This document shows, in pieces, positions 22,988 through 33,750 of a stretch of DNA of 64,000 nt. How positions within the stretch are numbered: position 1 is the stretch's first letter; each line of letters starts with the position of its first letter. This stretch comes from Beta vulgaris subsp. vulgaris. Its lineage: Eukaryota; Streptophyta; Magnoliopsida; Caryophyllales; Amaranthaceae. The stretch spans positions 40,050,492 to 40,114,491 of the forward strand of contig NC_079203.1 in assembly GCF_026745355.1 (NCBI RefSeq), written 5' to 3'. Below the pieces are notes generated by a model that was not told the origin of the DNA, did no database searches, and saw only the letters and a program-made list of their open reading frames with translations. The translations under genes were made by a program, and so were the position numbers.

Positions 22988-24039
22988 TAGCTTCTTAAAA
23001 CATTTTGTTTTGCTCTAAAAAGAAGTCTTCCAAAACATATGAATATCATGTATCTGTTAAACAACTTTATAATTAATATAAATGTGTATTTCTCTTAAAC
23101 ACAAAGTTTTTGATCAAGTAGACGTAAATAATCGTTTATATGTTTTCAATGTAGCGGATATATAAACATTTTTATTGTATTAAAGTTCCCGTGCATTATG
23201 CACGGGTCCAAAACCTAGTATAATATTAAAGCAAGAAAAAATTGTCCTATGTGGCGAGCCACATTATGGATTCTGCCCTCTCATTGCACCAAGGTTTACA
23301 AAGCAAGAATTTATATACATGCCATGTGTCAATGCTAAGAAAGTCTATTGAGATCCGGTGATATTAGGCAATAAAAATAGACTGATTTTGCAAATCCAAA
23401 ATGAATCCTGTGATTGAATTCAATTAAGTTCATACATCAATCAAGCCTATACATTTTGAAAAAAAAACGATTAATTTAATTAGGAAATTAAATCTATTAT
23501 GTCTATAAGTGAATCCCTAATCTAAGCTCATCAAAGCAACCACGCAAAAGCTACTAACAAATCAAATGCAATCATGATATTATTTCCTCTTATACTAGGA
23601 AGATCAAATGCAATCACGTTATAATTGCCTCTTATGTTAGGAAGGTTTTTTTTTTTTTTTGCTGGAGCAAAAAAAAAAAAGACATTTTTTTCGGGCAAAT
23701 TTAACTACAAAACGAAATGCTAACGGTCCGTTCGTCATCGTTTTTTGTTTTCAGTTTTTAGTTTTTTTAAAAACTAAAAACCAAAAACAGAAAACTAGAA
23801 AATGTGATTTTCACTTTTTAATTATCAGTTTTCAAAATCATCATATTCCCAATAAATTTGACTAAATTTTTATTCATTATAGGACATATATTATATGACT
23901 TTGAAAATAATAAAAAAATCAAAAAACAGAAAACTACAATAATACGGAATTGGCCCTAAATTAACGCCTAAAATAATGTTGTGGTTAGATAAACACACCT
24001 ATAATCACTTTGTAATCCGGAGGAAGTCATAAAAATATA

Positions 24040-24292
24040 CTCCCTCTGTTTTTTATCATTCTCACTTTTTGTGCACGTCTCCCAATGCATCTTTTTGAAC
24101 TTAAATATCTTTCATTATATATTAGTAAAAATTATAACGATTGAAGATTAATAATGTACTAATTAAGACGAATAAAACAAGACCCCACATGACTATATTT
24201 TTTTTTTAAATTGAAAACAATTGAGAAGATTCTCTCTAAGTATGAATAGTGCCAAGATTTCAAGTGAGAAAGATAAAAAAGAATAGAGGGAG
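24040..24292. mobile_element. Stowaway-like MITE in Helitron 3
   Basis: CTCCCTCTGTTTTTTATCATTCTCAC at the left is inverted as AAAAGAATAGAGGGAG at the right, with TA on both sides (24038-24039, 24293-24294). About 253 bp, non-coding. Confidence 0.82.
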
Positions 24293-24637
24293 TACAAATT
24301 TTAATTTAGCAAACAGAGGAGAGAGAAATGGAATGGGGTTAGAATTTTCATGAAATTGTCCTTCTTGAGATAGCAAATCAATACTATATAATGTCGAACT
24401 CCTTGAAACTTTGCAGTTTGCATATATGCATGTAAGAGATGTAAAAGTCTAAAGGAGAAACAAAGAGGTAGAAAGTAAGAGATAAATTAGATTGGTAGTG
24501 TGGCAATGTTTAAAGAGCTTAAGAGCCTATCATCAAGTAGTCACGAAAATGATAGATTATGAGTTTATGACATATTAAAAAAAAAAATTCTTTTTTATTG
24601 TTGAACTTCACATAATCACATAATTTCCTTTTGTTTA

Positions 24638-25711
24638 CGGTTTTTTCACCAAGTACCCCCGAGTTTTCAGAAAATTCACCTGGTACCCTCCAAGTTTTCA
24701 AAATTCACAGGGTACCCCTAAGTTTCAAATTAATACATGGGGTACCCTTAAATGCCCTTAATGACTAACGGCGTTAACCGCCGTTAGTCTTAACCCTAAT
24801 TAACCGTTAATTTCACCCTAAACCCTAAAATCTAACTCCTAATTAAACCCTAATAACTTCTAACCCTAACCCTAACCCCCCTTCCCCCACCCTCCCCCCA
24901 CAATGGCAGCCCCCACCCCAGCCGACCCCCTCCCACCGACCACCACAGCCCCCCTTCCCCAACCCCGTCGCCACCCCCTCCCCCAACCCCGTCGAATTCT
25001 GCACCCCCACCCCCGACGAATTCTGCAGTTCCTCCCCCCACCCCCGACGAACTCCGCAGCCCCTCCCCCACCCCAACGAATTCCACAACCCTCCCCCCAC
25101 CCCTGACAAATTTCCCACCCATCTCCTACCCCCTGTCGAATCCCGCCTACTCAGCTCTCCTGTTCGAAGATGAAGGCGATAAGGTTGTATGGGAGCGCGC
25201 TACAGTAGGGAAGGTCGTCGGTGACAAGGTTGTTGATTCTGGGCTCGCGAAGGCTTCGGCATGTTGAATTTCGAGCTCGTGACGGCGGATGGGGGAGGGG
25301 GAAGAGGAGGGGTGAGATTTCGAGGGCTGCGGTGGTTGCGAGAGTGGGGGAGGGAGGGTGGGGGTTGCGGGGAGTGGGGAGGAGGGTGGGGGGTTGCGGG
25401 GGTGGGGGGTTGCGGGGAGTGGGGGAGGGAGGGTGGCTGCAGGGGAGGGGGTGGTGATTAGGTGGTAGTGGGGTTAGGGTTTGAAATTAGGGGTTAGGAT
25501 TAGGTCAATTAGGCCTAATTAGGGTTTAGTTAGGTTGATTAGGCATAATTAGGGTTTAATGGGGTTAATGACTAACGGCGGTTAACGCCGTTAGTCGTTA
25601 AGGGTACCCCGTGTATTAGTTTGAAACTTAGGGGTACCCTGTGAATTTTGAAAACTTGGAGGGTACCAGGTGAATTTTTTGAAAACTCGGGGGTACTTGG
25701 TGAAAAAACCG
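24638..25711. mobile_element. Mutator-type foldback element, 1074 bp, 9 bp target duplication
   Basis: The arms are complementary for about 150 bp, from CGGTTTTTTCACCAAGTACC inward to the GACTAACGGCG block. They are flanked by a perfect 9 bp duplication TTTTGTTTA (24629-24637 and 25712-25720). The centre is low-complexity: C-rich on the plus strand at 24870-25130 and G-rich at 25270-25450, with TAACCCTAACCC-like borders. Apparent open frames of Gly or Pro there are composition artefacts. The 9 bp duplication and long arms point to the Mutator superfamily. Confidence 0.88.
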
Positions 25712-27260
25712 TTTTGTTTATTGTTCTTACAAAATTAGTTTGCAATTTGGGGGACAAATAAGTGGTTTATACAGAGAGAAAATGGAATTGAATTAGAAAG
25801 GAATGATATTGTTACATAATAGGCATATGTCTAAGATATAATTTAATAGGTTCATAGAGTATGTTATTGCCTTTTGATTTTAAGGGCAAAATTAATGATC
25901 TCAATAATCGATTAATATTAATAGCATGATTGAAAACAATGTCTAAAGTTTCTATTGTAAGTTGTAACATTTAATCAACATAAAAATATTTACCAAACAA
26001 TAAAAACAAATTAAATATTTATAAACCCAAGTTTTAAAAAACAATCAACAACGACACTGTTCTGATCAGCTTATTTTATTTCTTACTAGAAAATATAAGT
26101 TCAGATAATGAATAATATGGCTTAATAAGTTCAGATAAGTATAATGCAAAAACAAGCAAAGACAAAGTTTGACATGCTCACAAAATAAATTCTAAAAGTT
26201 AAAATATGGTCTAATAAGGATTAATAAGGTGTAATAAGTTCAGATTAGTTCTTAGATAAGTTTATTTAAGTTCAAATAAAATTACATAAGCAAAAATAAG
26301 TTGAAAAACATATATAAAACCAAGAATGACAATTTGGAAATTATATAACTTAAAAAAAAAATCTTATGTACATAAAAGATTTTATTACTTTTTCTATAGG
26401 GTGTTGGCATAAACGTTATTTTGCTTATTATGGGCAAAAGTTTTACACTTATATAATCAAGAAAATATTTTCTCTTAATGTTCTACAAAAAAAAGTATAG
26501 TTAAATGGGAATGTCACTATGCGTAATTCTAAAATGGGAATGTAAATATGCATTACTTTTGTGGGTAAAAATATAGTTAAACGTAATATAATACATGATA
26601 AAAACAGAACTTTGTCCTTTTTCAATCTTTAGGCCTTTGGTGGGAGTGAGTATTAACTATTGAAGAAAAACGGGGTCAAACTCTAATCCTATGATCTAAA
26701 TGATATCTATGACTTTACAAAAGATATTATCAAACACGAAAAACAACCATTATATGTAACTAGATGTACCTTAAATAGTATTAAAGCTCTAGCATATTGA
26801 GAAAATTAAAATTATTATAGCTAAGTGGGCAGTGGTCAATGGGTGGCTAAATATGTGCAGCTGTGTGCAAGAAGGCAAGAGAGTGGGTGAACGAAATTGC
26901 CATAAATGGGAGTGGAAGTTGGTGTATTGTCGAGTATATTGTGGTGCGAATTGTGATTTTATCAGGGCCTCTAAAGGAAGTACTTAGTAGACAGATTAAA
27001 GATTTTTTTCAATTAAGTCTTTTTTTAGGATGGGTTACGTGATCCACCATGACGTAAACTATTTCAACAATTGAACACACGGGTCATAAATCAGTTTTAA
27101 AATAATTTAAATACACGAGTATTAAATTTTACATGAGTATTAAATTTTACATCATAAGTTGGAGGCTCATCACCGCGATTCTTGAAGAACCTCTTAAAAT
27201 CATCAATTTATAAAATGAACAACTTCATTCCCGTGCAGTTTGCACGGGTCAAAAAACTAG

Positions 27261-27666
27261 TTTTTTTAATTAGTGGAAAAATTCCTCCATGTGATTTGTG
27301 GGAGAATATGAAATATATAGAAGAAATTTTTGTTAACATATATATCTCCACAAATGCGGGCAAGGAAGATGCTTCCTTTCTTTATAATTTTTAATGTAGG
27401 AAATAATCACGGGAATACCTCCAACAAATTTGTTTGATTTAATAGCTATATCAGTATATATATTGTTTATGCATTGTGCATTTTGTTTTATTTGTTATGC
27501 ATTTTACACATAGACCACGTTGTTCTTGATGGTCTCTTATAATTGCAAGTCGCTAATATGTAATAAACTAATTTAAAAAGATAAGTAGAAGATTGGAATT
27601 ATAGAAAGTGTGATTGTTGTAAGACTGTAACTCTAAAGTGTGATTGTTGGAATTATAGTTGTAGGT
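27261..27666. other. Non-coding stretch between Helitron 3 and a hAT-type element
   Basis: AT-rich; no convincing gene, RNA or repeat boundary was seen. Confidence 0.5.
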
Positions 27667-27892
27667 GTGCAAAGAGCCGTAATTCGGGCCGATTTTTGTG
27701 TCCAAATCCCGTTATTTCGGGCCTAAATTAGCGAGTTTTTGCGGGTCAAAACGAACCGGGCCAAAAAATAGATTAAAAAGTCGTTTTTGGCTTGCCCAAA
27801 ACCCGCCCAAAACCAAAAGAAATACGGGCCCGGCCCGCAGGCCGAAAAAATCTGCCCAAAAACGGGCTGGGCCGAGCCAAAATGATCACCTC
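27667..27892 (-). mobile_element. hAT-type GGCCCGG-rich MITE, older copy
   Basis: On the minus strand it begins TAGAGGTGATCATTTTGGC and continues with the same blocks as 59240-59553: GGGCAAGCCAAAAACGAC, TTTTAATCTATTTTTTGGCC and GAAATAxCGGG. The far end (GTAGGTGTGCAAA on plus) is diverged and no target duplication is visible. It lies about 350 bp upstream of the likely promoter of the PRP31-like gene. Confidence 0.75.
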
Positions 27893-28232
27893 TAAGAAAA
27901 ATTATCAATAAATATCCAAGACGGCCTTGAGTGAGATTATTCCCCTCTAGTTTTCCGTATCCTTATAAAGATTTCCTAGCATAGTTTTTGTCAATCTTTC
28001 CCACGAGACTTAATTCAATTCGCGCATCCTCATCAATCATCATCTACTCCTTCCTCATCCCAATCAATTGGTTTCTTTATCACTGACTTTTTTGTTTCTC
28101 TCAAGGGTTGATCACTCCTATCTACTAATCCTTTTCGAAGATCGAAGGTATCTTTCGCCGCCGCCATTGCCGTCATCGGCTTCAGAAACCGTATCGGAAC
28201 CGCCTCCTTCCAACGAAGGAAAACCTAGTCAG

Positions 28233-28240
28233 TATAAATA
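28233..28240 (+). promoter_or_regulatory. TATA box of the PRP31-like gene
   Basis: TATAAATA lies about 114 bp before the ATG, which would leave a 5' leader of roughly 85 bases. Sequence upstream is GC-richer (CGCCGCCGCCATTGCCG near 28150), suggesting further upstream transcribed or promoter sequence. Confidence 0.45.
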
Positions 28241-28353
28241 AGAAGTGGCGTTACAAAGCAGCATCAATAGTCGTTCCATATTTGCATAAATTCTCCCTCT
28301 TTTCAAGGCTTTTATTTGCATTCTAGTAATTTTACGCTGTATCGGTAGGTATT

Positions 28354-29460
28354 ATGGCAATTATTATTTCCGACTCATTCATGTCTGATCTTAACGAATT
28401 ATCAGATGATGAAACTAATGTTGTTGTACAAGAAATTTCGGACAACAACAACGTTGATAACGTGTGGAAACTACAAAAATCACGACGTTACAATGACATA
28501 ATGCAGAGAATTGAAGATAAAAGGCAAAAAAGTTGCGAGAATATTCCTGATCATGAGCAGTTGATTGTTGATTGTAATGCGTTGTTAGTGGATATTGACA
28601 ATGAGATTACGATCGTTCATAATTTCATCCGTGATACTTACCGTCTAAAGTTTCCGGAACTCGAATCTATTGTTCGTCACCCAATTGACTACGCTCGTGT
28701 TGTAAAGAAGATTGGTAATGAGATGGACATGAGTTTAGTTCATGATCTGCAAGAAATTCTGCCTTCTGCTGTACTTATGGTGGTTTCGATAAGTGGTTCG
28801 TGTACCAATGGAAATATTCTTGTAGAAGATGTTTTATGTAAGACAATTGAAGCTTGTGATCGCGTGATAGAGCTTGATTCGACAAGGGAAAAGATCCTTG
28901 ATTTTGTTGAAACAAGGATGGTAAATATTGCACCAAATCTTTCGGCTATTGTTGGGAGTGCAGTTGCAGCAAAACTTATTGGGACTGCTGGAGGTTTACC
29001 AGCACTAGCTAATCATGCAGCTTGTGATATTATGTCTTTTGGGGCCAAGGCCAACAAGGAGATTTTGGCGGGTTTTTCGAGACAATTTCGTGGAGTTGGT
29101 GGTGGTGGTGGTGGCTATATTGAGGAGACAGAGATAGTTCAGAGTACGCCTCCTTGTTGGAGAAAGCAAGCATGTCGTGTTGTGGCTGCAAAATCGATGC
29201 TTGCAGCTCGAATGGATTCCACAGCAGGAGATAAAACTGGAGAGACTGGGAGGAAATTTTATGAAGAGATTTACAAGAAGATTGAGAAGTGGCAAGAGCT
29301 ACCACTTCCTAGGATGTCCAAACCTCTTCCCGTGCCTGATTTAAGACCGAAAAACAAAAGAGGTGGACTTAGGCTAAGGAAGGCCAAGGAAAGATATGGT
29401 ATTACGAAAACGAGCAAATTGGCGAATAGGATGGCATTTGGTGTGGCTGAAGAGAACTAA
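28354..29460 (+). CDS. PRP31: PRP31-like U4/U6 snRNP protein, single exon, short C-terminus
   Basis: The uninterrupted frame encodes 368 residues. PRP31 joins U4/U6 and U5 snRNPs in the spliceosome through its Nop domain. Here the NOSIC-like part is about residues 68-123 (LIVDCNALLVDIDNEITIVHN, FPELESIVRHPIDYARVVKK). The Nop domain is about 165-315 (NLSAIVGSAVAAKLIGTAGG, VAAKSMLAARMD, EKWQELPLP), followed by the basic KNKRGGLRLRKAKER and KLANRMAFG. Plant PRP31 is usually near 485 residues, so about 100 C-terminal residues are missing: the frame stops just after FGVAEEN. The usual GAxRK segment reads GAKAN (230-234) and a Gly run is inserted near 249. No intron is visible, which suggests a retrocopy. 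The intact frame and AATAAA at 29568 suggest it may be expressed. Confidence 0.88.
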   Translation: MAIIISDSFMSDLNELSDDETNVVVQEISDNNNVDNVWKLQKSRRYNDIMQRIEDKRQKSCENIPDHEQLIVDCNALLVDIDNEITIVHNFIRDTYRLKFPELESIVRHPIDYARVVKKIGNEMDMSLVHDLQEILPSAVLMVVSISGSCTNGNILVEDVLCKTIEACDRVIELDSTREKILDFVETRMVNIAPNLSAIVGSAVAAKLIGTAGGLPALANHAACDIMSFGAKANKEILAGFSRQFRGVGGGGGGYIEETEIVQSTPPCWRKQACRVVAAKSMLAARMDSTAGDKTGETGRKFYEEIYKKIEKWQELPLPRMSKPLPVPDLRPKNKRGGLRLRKAKERYGITKTSKLANRMAFGVAEEN

Positions 29461-29917
29461 AGAAACATCAGACCTGTGCTGTAAGTCTGTAAGGCTAATT
29501 TGCTGCTTTAGCTCAGTTTATGATAAGAGTTTGTAAGAAAGCTTATACTTGGTTAAGAATTTAAGACAATAAAAGGCGAATTTTATCAATGTTAATTAGT
29601 GCATCAACCAGAATATTACAATTCTAGTTATGTGGGATGAACTATATCCTGTTCTTGTTTTAGTACTTGTTCCTCCTGATCTTTCGCTTCCTCTGGATGT
29701 TCAACAAACACTGATATCTTGCGATATGCATCATAAAATCTTTTGAAACTATAAAAGGATTAGATCCAACATTAGTACTTCACTAAGGGCATTTATTGTG
29801 ATCTACACTGCTCATAAATCATATTCGAATAGTTGTACAACATACAAACCATATAATCTGACTCGATCGTCTATCTAAGAATTGAATTAATCTAAGGAAC
29901 TAGAGAAGAATTCACTA
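29461..29917. other. Convergent 3' intergenic region
   Basis: It lies between the ends of the plus-strand PRP31-like gene and the minus-strand peroxidase. It holds a poly(A) signal AATAAA for the former at 29568-29573. No further gene seen. Confidence 0.6.
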
Positions 29918-32328
29918 CTAATCATTATTGACTACCCTACAATCATGCCTAATTTCACCTTGATTACCAGTTTTAACCCCAAGTCGACCAAGCCTTGTAA
30001 TAGCAGCAACAAAAACTCGTTCAAACAATGTAGTATTAGCAGCAAATGCATTAACAACCCTTTTTGATTTTCTTGTGGTATACAAAGCTTGATCAGATGC
30101 AAGTAGACCTTTCCCTTGTTGAAGGTTCTTGTAAAACGAGTTGTCGAATCGAAAAGGAGAAGTTGGGTCTAAGGGAATAACAATTCTTGGATCTACATCT
30201 CTTGGGCATTGTTTTTGCAGTTCTTTTGCAAATCCTTGCTCAAGTTTTGGGTCAATGCTGCTTTTGCTCTTGTAGTTGTAGATTCTCTTGGAGAACTGAC
30301 TGCAATGTGAAAACCCCAATGTATGTGCTCCTATAACATTATTGGAAATATACACAAAGATTACTATCCGATCCAAATCTCAACTAAACCTTTAAACTGA
30401 CTCAATCCCAACAAAGTATTGATTTCTTTACAACATCAAGATAATCGACACTAAACGACCCATTTGTCATCTCTATAACATATACTTTTTTTAAAATAAA
30501 ATAAAATCGAATGGATACAAAATCCAAAGAGACTCATCAAATGGTCTAAAGGGGAAGCATTTTCAATAATTTTAGTACCTTACCTACCCCCATAGTATAT
30601 GATAAATCTGCTGAAAAGATCAATAAAATGTGATTTTTGTTACGAGTCAAAAAGTGAATGTCATGCAATGTACGGTAAGTTTTTCCAAAACCTATACTAG
30701 GATTAGTGATAGATACATTGACTTGTAATAGTATTCTTGTAGAATAAATATGGCATTTGCCATAAGATGCAAAGCATACAAATCCATACAACAGAAGAAA
30801 ACAAGTATTATCTCTGCTATCTTTCAATCTATAATTTTGAACTTTATTTTGTTAAATACTTATTATTGTCATTTTATGAGATGTGTTGTACTACTATTTT
30901 TTTTACAGCATTTTCTACAAGAAATCAAGTTAGCAAAGTTTGTTGTTTTACCACACAAAAGTTGAAGGCAATGATTATATATATTATATGTGGGTTTTGA
31001 AGAGCAGAGTAAACCTGATAAAGCAATTAAGTCAACTTGAGAGAGGCCATGAGAAGCAAACATTTTCCTGAGTTGCTTGTAGTTGAATCGAGCAAGAGGA
31101 AGATGACCCTCAACACTTGCTTTTGTAGAGGTCTTCCCATCTTTTCTTCCCAATTCCACACCATAATTTGGTCCACCACTCTGCATCCACCCCAAAAGGA
31201 CAAAATATAGGTAAGAGTACAAGCAAATGTGACATTATAACCTATGGTTAAGCCGATCAGATTAAGGGCTTGTTCTTCCCAACTTATTTTCAGTTCAATT
31301 CAGCTCTGGACAATACTTTTATTCTCACATATCACTATTCACTTCAGTTCAATTCAGTTGAATAGGCCCTAAATATTAATCATACAACAAACTTGAAAAT
31401 CCAAACAAATTCATAAATTGTCACCTGCTTTTTAAATTTTACGTATTCTGCTTAATTTTTTGTGTTTTTTCTCGAATAACTAACATCCGTTATAATTATT
31501 AGACCTTTTTGATACAATAATGTATAAGAATAAACAAGTACCAAATCACATTATTTCACATACCAATACTATGACATCCCTAGTAGCCAAGGCCAATATA
31601 TCAGCACAAGAAACCTTATGCTTACATCCCGGCACCCTTTCAACGGCGGTTTTGGCTCTGATCACGGTGTCGAAACCGTCTCCGGCAAGTGAAAGATCAT
31701 CCTCAGAGTCTTTCTCAGCATTGCCACTAGGAGATGCTAATATTACAGAAGCATCACATCCCTACTATGTATCATCACATATGAATGTAACATGCAATGA
31801 GATTGATAAGTTAAACTGTAGTCATAAAACTAAAATTTCAACAAATAATTAGTATAACTAGATTAAAATGTATAATACTTCCTTCCGTTTCATATTACTA
31901 GCTACACTACTCAATTCACGGACTTCTATATGCAATTTTTGGAAAAGAGAGAGGTAAAGAGTAAAAAGAGAAGAGACCCATGTAAGAGGAGAGAGATAGA
32001 GAGAGTTTATTGCCCAAGAAAGAAGTGTTGCAAGTAATGTAAAACTTTTCAAGAATAGAAAGTGTAGCGAGTATTATGAAACAGAGGAACTAAGTTGATA
32101 ACTTACCTTGATGAAACAGTCATGGAAGAAGAGTCTAAGAGTGGCAGGAGCAGTGACAATAGTCTCTTGGAGCTTCTTCTTCACAGCATTGCGTACAATT
32201 GTCTCAACATTTGGACAAGAATTGCTGTAATAATTATGTTTTAATTGAGCAGAACAGTGATTTGGAGAAATTATTAGGACAATTAATATTGTACTTAATA
32301 CAAAGATAATGAAATTATTTGTGTCCAT
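29918..32328 (-). CDS. Class III secretory peroxidase (four exons)
   Basis: Exons at 32328-32107, 31761-31564, 31180-31015 and 30330-29918 give 332 residues in frame, with GT-AG introns in the classic three-intron layout of plant class III peroxidases. Residues 1-27 are a hydrophobic signal peptide, with the mature start at [13 protein letters not shown]. The distal haem side is RLFFHDCF (Arg65, His69). GCDAS and the [12 protein letters not shown] block follow. Proximal His198 is in [11 protein letters not shown]. The eight structural cysteines appear present, for example 38, 71, 76, 120, 126 and 205. The enzyme oxidises phenolics with hydrogen peroxide in the apoplast or cell wall. MITEs sit in introns 1 and 2. 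Which of the many peroxidase paralogues it is cannot be told. Confidence 0.93.
31266..31369. mobile_element. Tourist-like MITE, 104 bp, in peroxidase intron 2
   Basis: The left end GGGCTTGTTCTTCCCAAC and right end (inverted GGGCCTATTCAACTG) with CAGTTCAATTCAG motifs match the family at 13784-14758. TAA is duplicated on both sides (31263-31265, 31370-31372). Confidence 0.82.
31878..32090. mobile_element. Stowaway-like MITE, 213 bp, in peroxidase intron 1
   Basis: CTTCCTTCCGTTTCATATTACTAGC at the left and the inverse of GAGTATTATGAAACAGAGGAAC at the right form the ends. TA lies on both sides (31876-31877, 32091-32092). It fills most of the 345 bp intron. Confidence 0.8.
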
Positions 32329-33750
32329 CTTTTTTTTCCTTCACTTTTGCATAAATATAAGTTGCTAAATTGCATATAAATAGAAGAAAGAAGATGAAAT
32401 GAAAGTGTTAAATGAAGAATTCCTATCTCAGACTTGTTCTTCTTCATTTAACATGAAAAGGATTTTGATTCTTTTTTGAGATTGTAAAGAAGTGCACTCA
32501 ACAGAACATCCAAGGAATGAGTTTTTTTTTTCAAATGTATAAAGACAAAAAGTGGGATCCATAAGTAGCATGCACTGAAAACTATACATGTAATTAAGGG
32601 GAAAAATCATGGAAAAAAATAAAGTAAAAGTTCTTTTTGGTAATATTAAAAAATAATAGTTATATTGAATTGAATCCCACCGCTATAACCTTTAACAAGT
32701 CTTTATTAACGGTGGATAGTTTATTTAGTGAATATACAAAGTTTTTTCCACATAAAAATATGATCTGATAAATTTGATTGCTAATTAGTGGAGATTTTTG
32801 CTTAGTTGGAGCGGTGGATTTTGTGGTCTATACAGTTGGATTACATTTATAAAGTGTGAGAAATTTTGGATTGTGGCATATTAGGCAGCATAAGAGCACA
32901 AAAGAGAAGTGTTTGAAAAATAGCAATATATAATGGCTTGATCAGTGACAGTAATGAGTGATCACACACGTTGACGTTGTACAACTGATGTTTTTTTTTT
33001 GGTATTACCTAATTTTCTGCCTTAGTGTTCTTTTTGTTTTTATTGGGTTTAGGTTAAAAGTTTGTTCCATCAATTTTGTATTGTTAAAATATGACATTAA
33101 TGTCTAATGAGTCAGATTTCATTAATATAGTTGATATTTTTATATTGGGTTGCCATGTGAAAAATACATTGCTAAATTCGTATTAACAAGTTTTCTCCTT
33201 TTATGATATTGATATCTACCATAAATTCTTTTTTTGGTTGACTAAAGAGCTAGAGAGTGATATGTATTGTATTCAATCCAAAGTTTTGGGTATTACACTA
33301 AGACAAAGTCATAACTTCTAGACATCTTGTAACCCATTTCATGATTTCATGGTTTCTCCTTGAATTACTCAATCTCATGACAAAGTGTCACAAGTGAGAT
33401 TCTATTTTTAACAACGCACCATTGCCAGAGCCTTTTATTGCAAGAAATCACTCTTCCATGGCTGCCTAGTTACAAGTCTTCCACTTCGACAGTGCACAAA
33501 CCGAAGATATCAAGATCATTACGAAATAATATAAATCACGATATCAGAATGAACATACTGAAGAAGATAACATCAACTTATATCCATATATATTGTCCTG
33601 AAAGTTTACCGAGAAATCAGTTGTACAGACGACTCAACATTTCTATAGTACACTATACACAGTTAGGCAACGCGTTGGACACAAATTTGGGTACAACTAC
33701 TAGTATGCCTCTAGCTTTTTACATGTCTTCAGAACAATAAGCCATCTCTC
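32329..33750. other. Intergenic region: peroxidase promoter side and CENP-O-like 3' flank
   Basis: The part next to 32329 is the upstream region of the minus-strand peroxidase and is T/A-rich; no single TATA box stands out on the minus strand. The 100-codon open frame at 33438-33740 has no recognisable domain and abuts the 3' end of the CENP-O-like gene, so it is not called. Confidence 0.5.

Larger units (their letters stand above)
19037..23218 (+). mobile_element. Helitron 2 of the tandem array (non-autonomous, about 4.2 kb)
   Basis: It begins TCATATATAATATTAAAGCA two bases after the CTAG of Helitron 1 and ends with CCCGTGCATTATGCACGGG, then CTAG at 23215-23218. The interior is colinear with Helitron 1. 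Shared blocks include TTAGTCCCAAAGTGGT (about 16660 and 19858), ATGACCAATACATACTA, the helicase remnant and the 3' Stowaway-like MITE. It lacks the MITE found at 16760 and has a different one at 20618. No intact gene. Confidence 0.87.
23221..27260 (+). mobile_element. Helitron 3 of the tandem array (non-autonomous, about 4.0 kb)
   Basis: It starts TAATATTAAAGCAAGAAAAA directly after CTAG-TA of Helitron 2. The leading TCATA seen in copies 1 and 2 is missing. It ends with CCCGTGCAGTTTGCACGGG and CTAG (27257-27260) then T. Only the terminal regions match copies 1 and 2; the interior is different and holds a Stowaway-like MITE (24040-24292) and a 1.07 kb foldback element (24638-25711). No helicase remnant was seen. 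Confidence 0.82.

Noticed and set aside
23725..23960. Possible MITE with GGTCCGTTCGTC and GGGCCAATTCCG ends in Helitron 3
   Set aside because: Ends pair poorly and no target duplication is visible, though A/T-rich inverted stretches lie inside.
24850..24880. TAACCCTAACCC run that looks like an interstitial telomere repeat
   Set aside because: Only about three units, inside the transposon core and bordered by general C-rich sequence; too short to claim telomeric origin.
24843..25461. Several open frames of Gly- or Pro-rich peptides on both strands
   Set aside because: They lie in the low-complexity C-rich and G-rich core of a foldback transposon, overlap in several frames and show no domain; composition artefacts.
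33438..33740. 100-codon open frame downstream of the CENP-O-like gene
   Set aside because: No domain, unusual composition, and it overlaps the 3' flank of a gene on the other strand; not supported.
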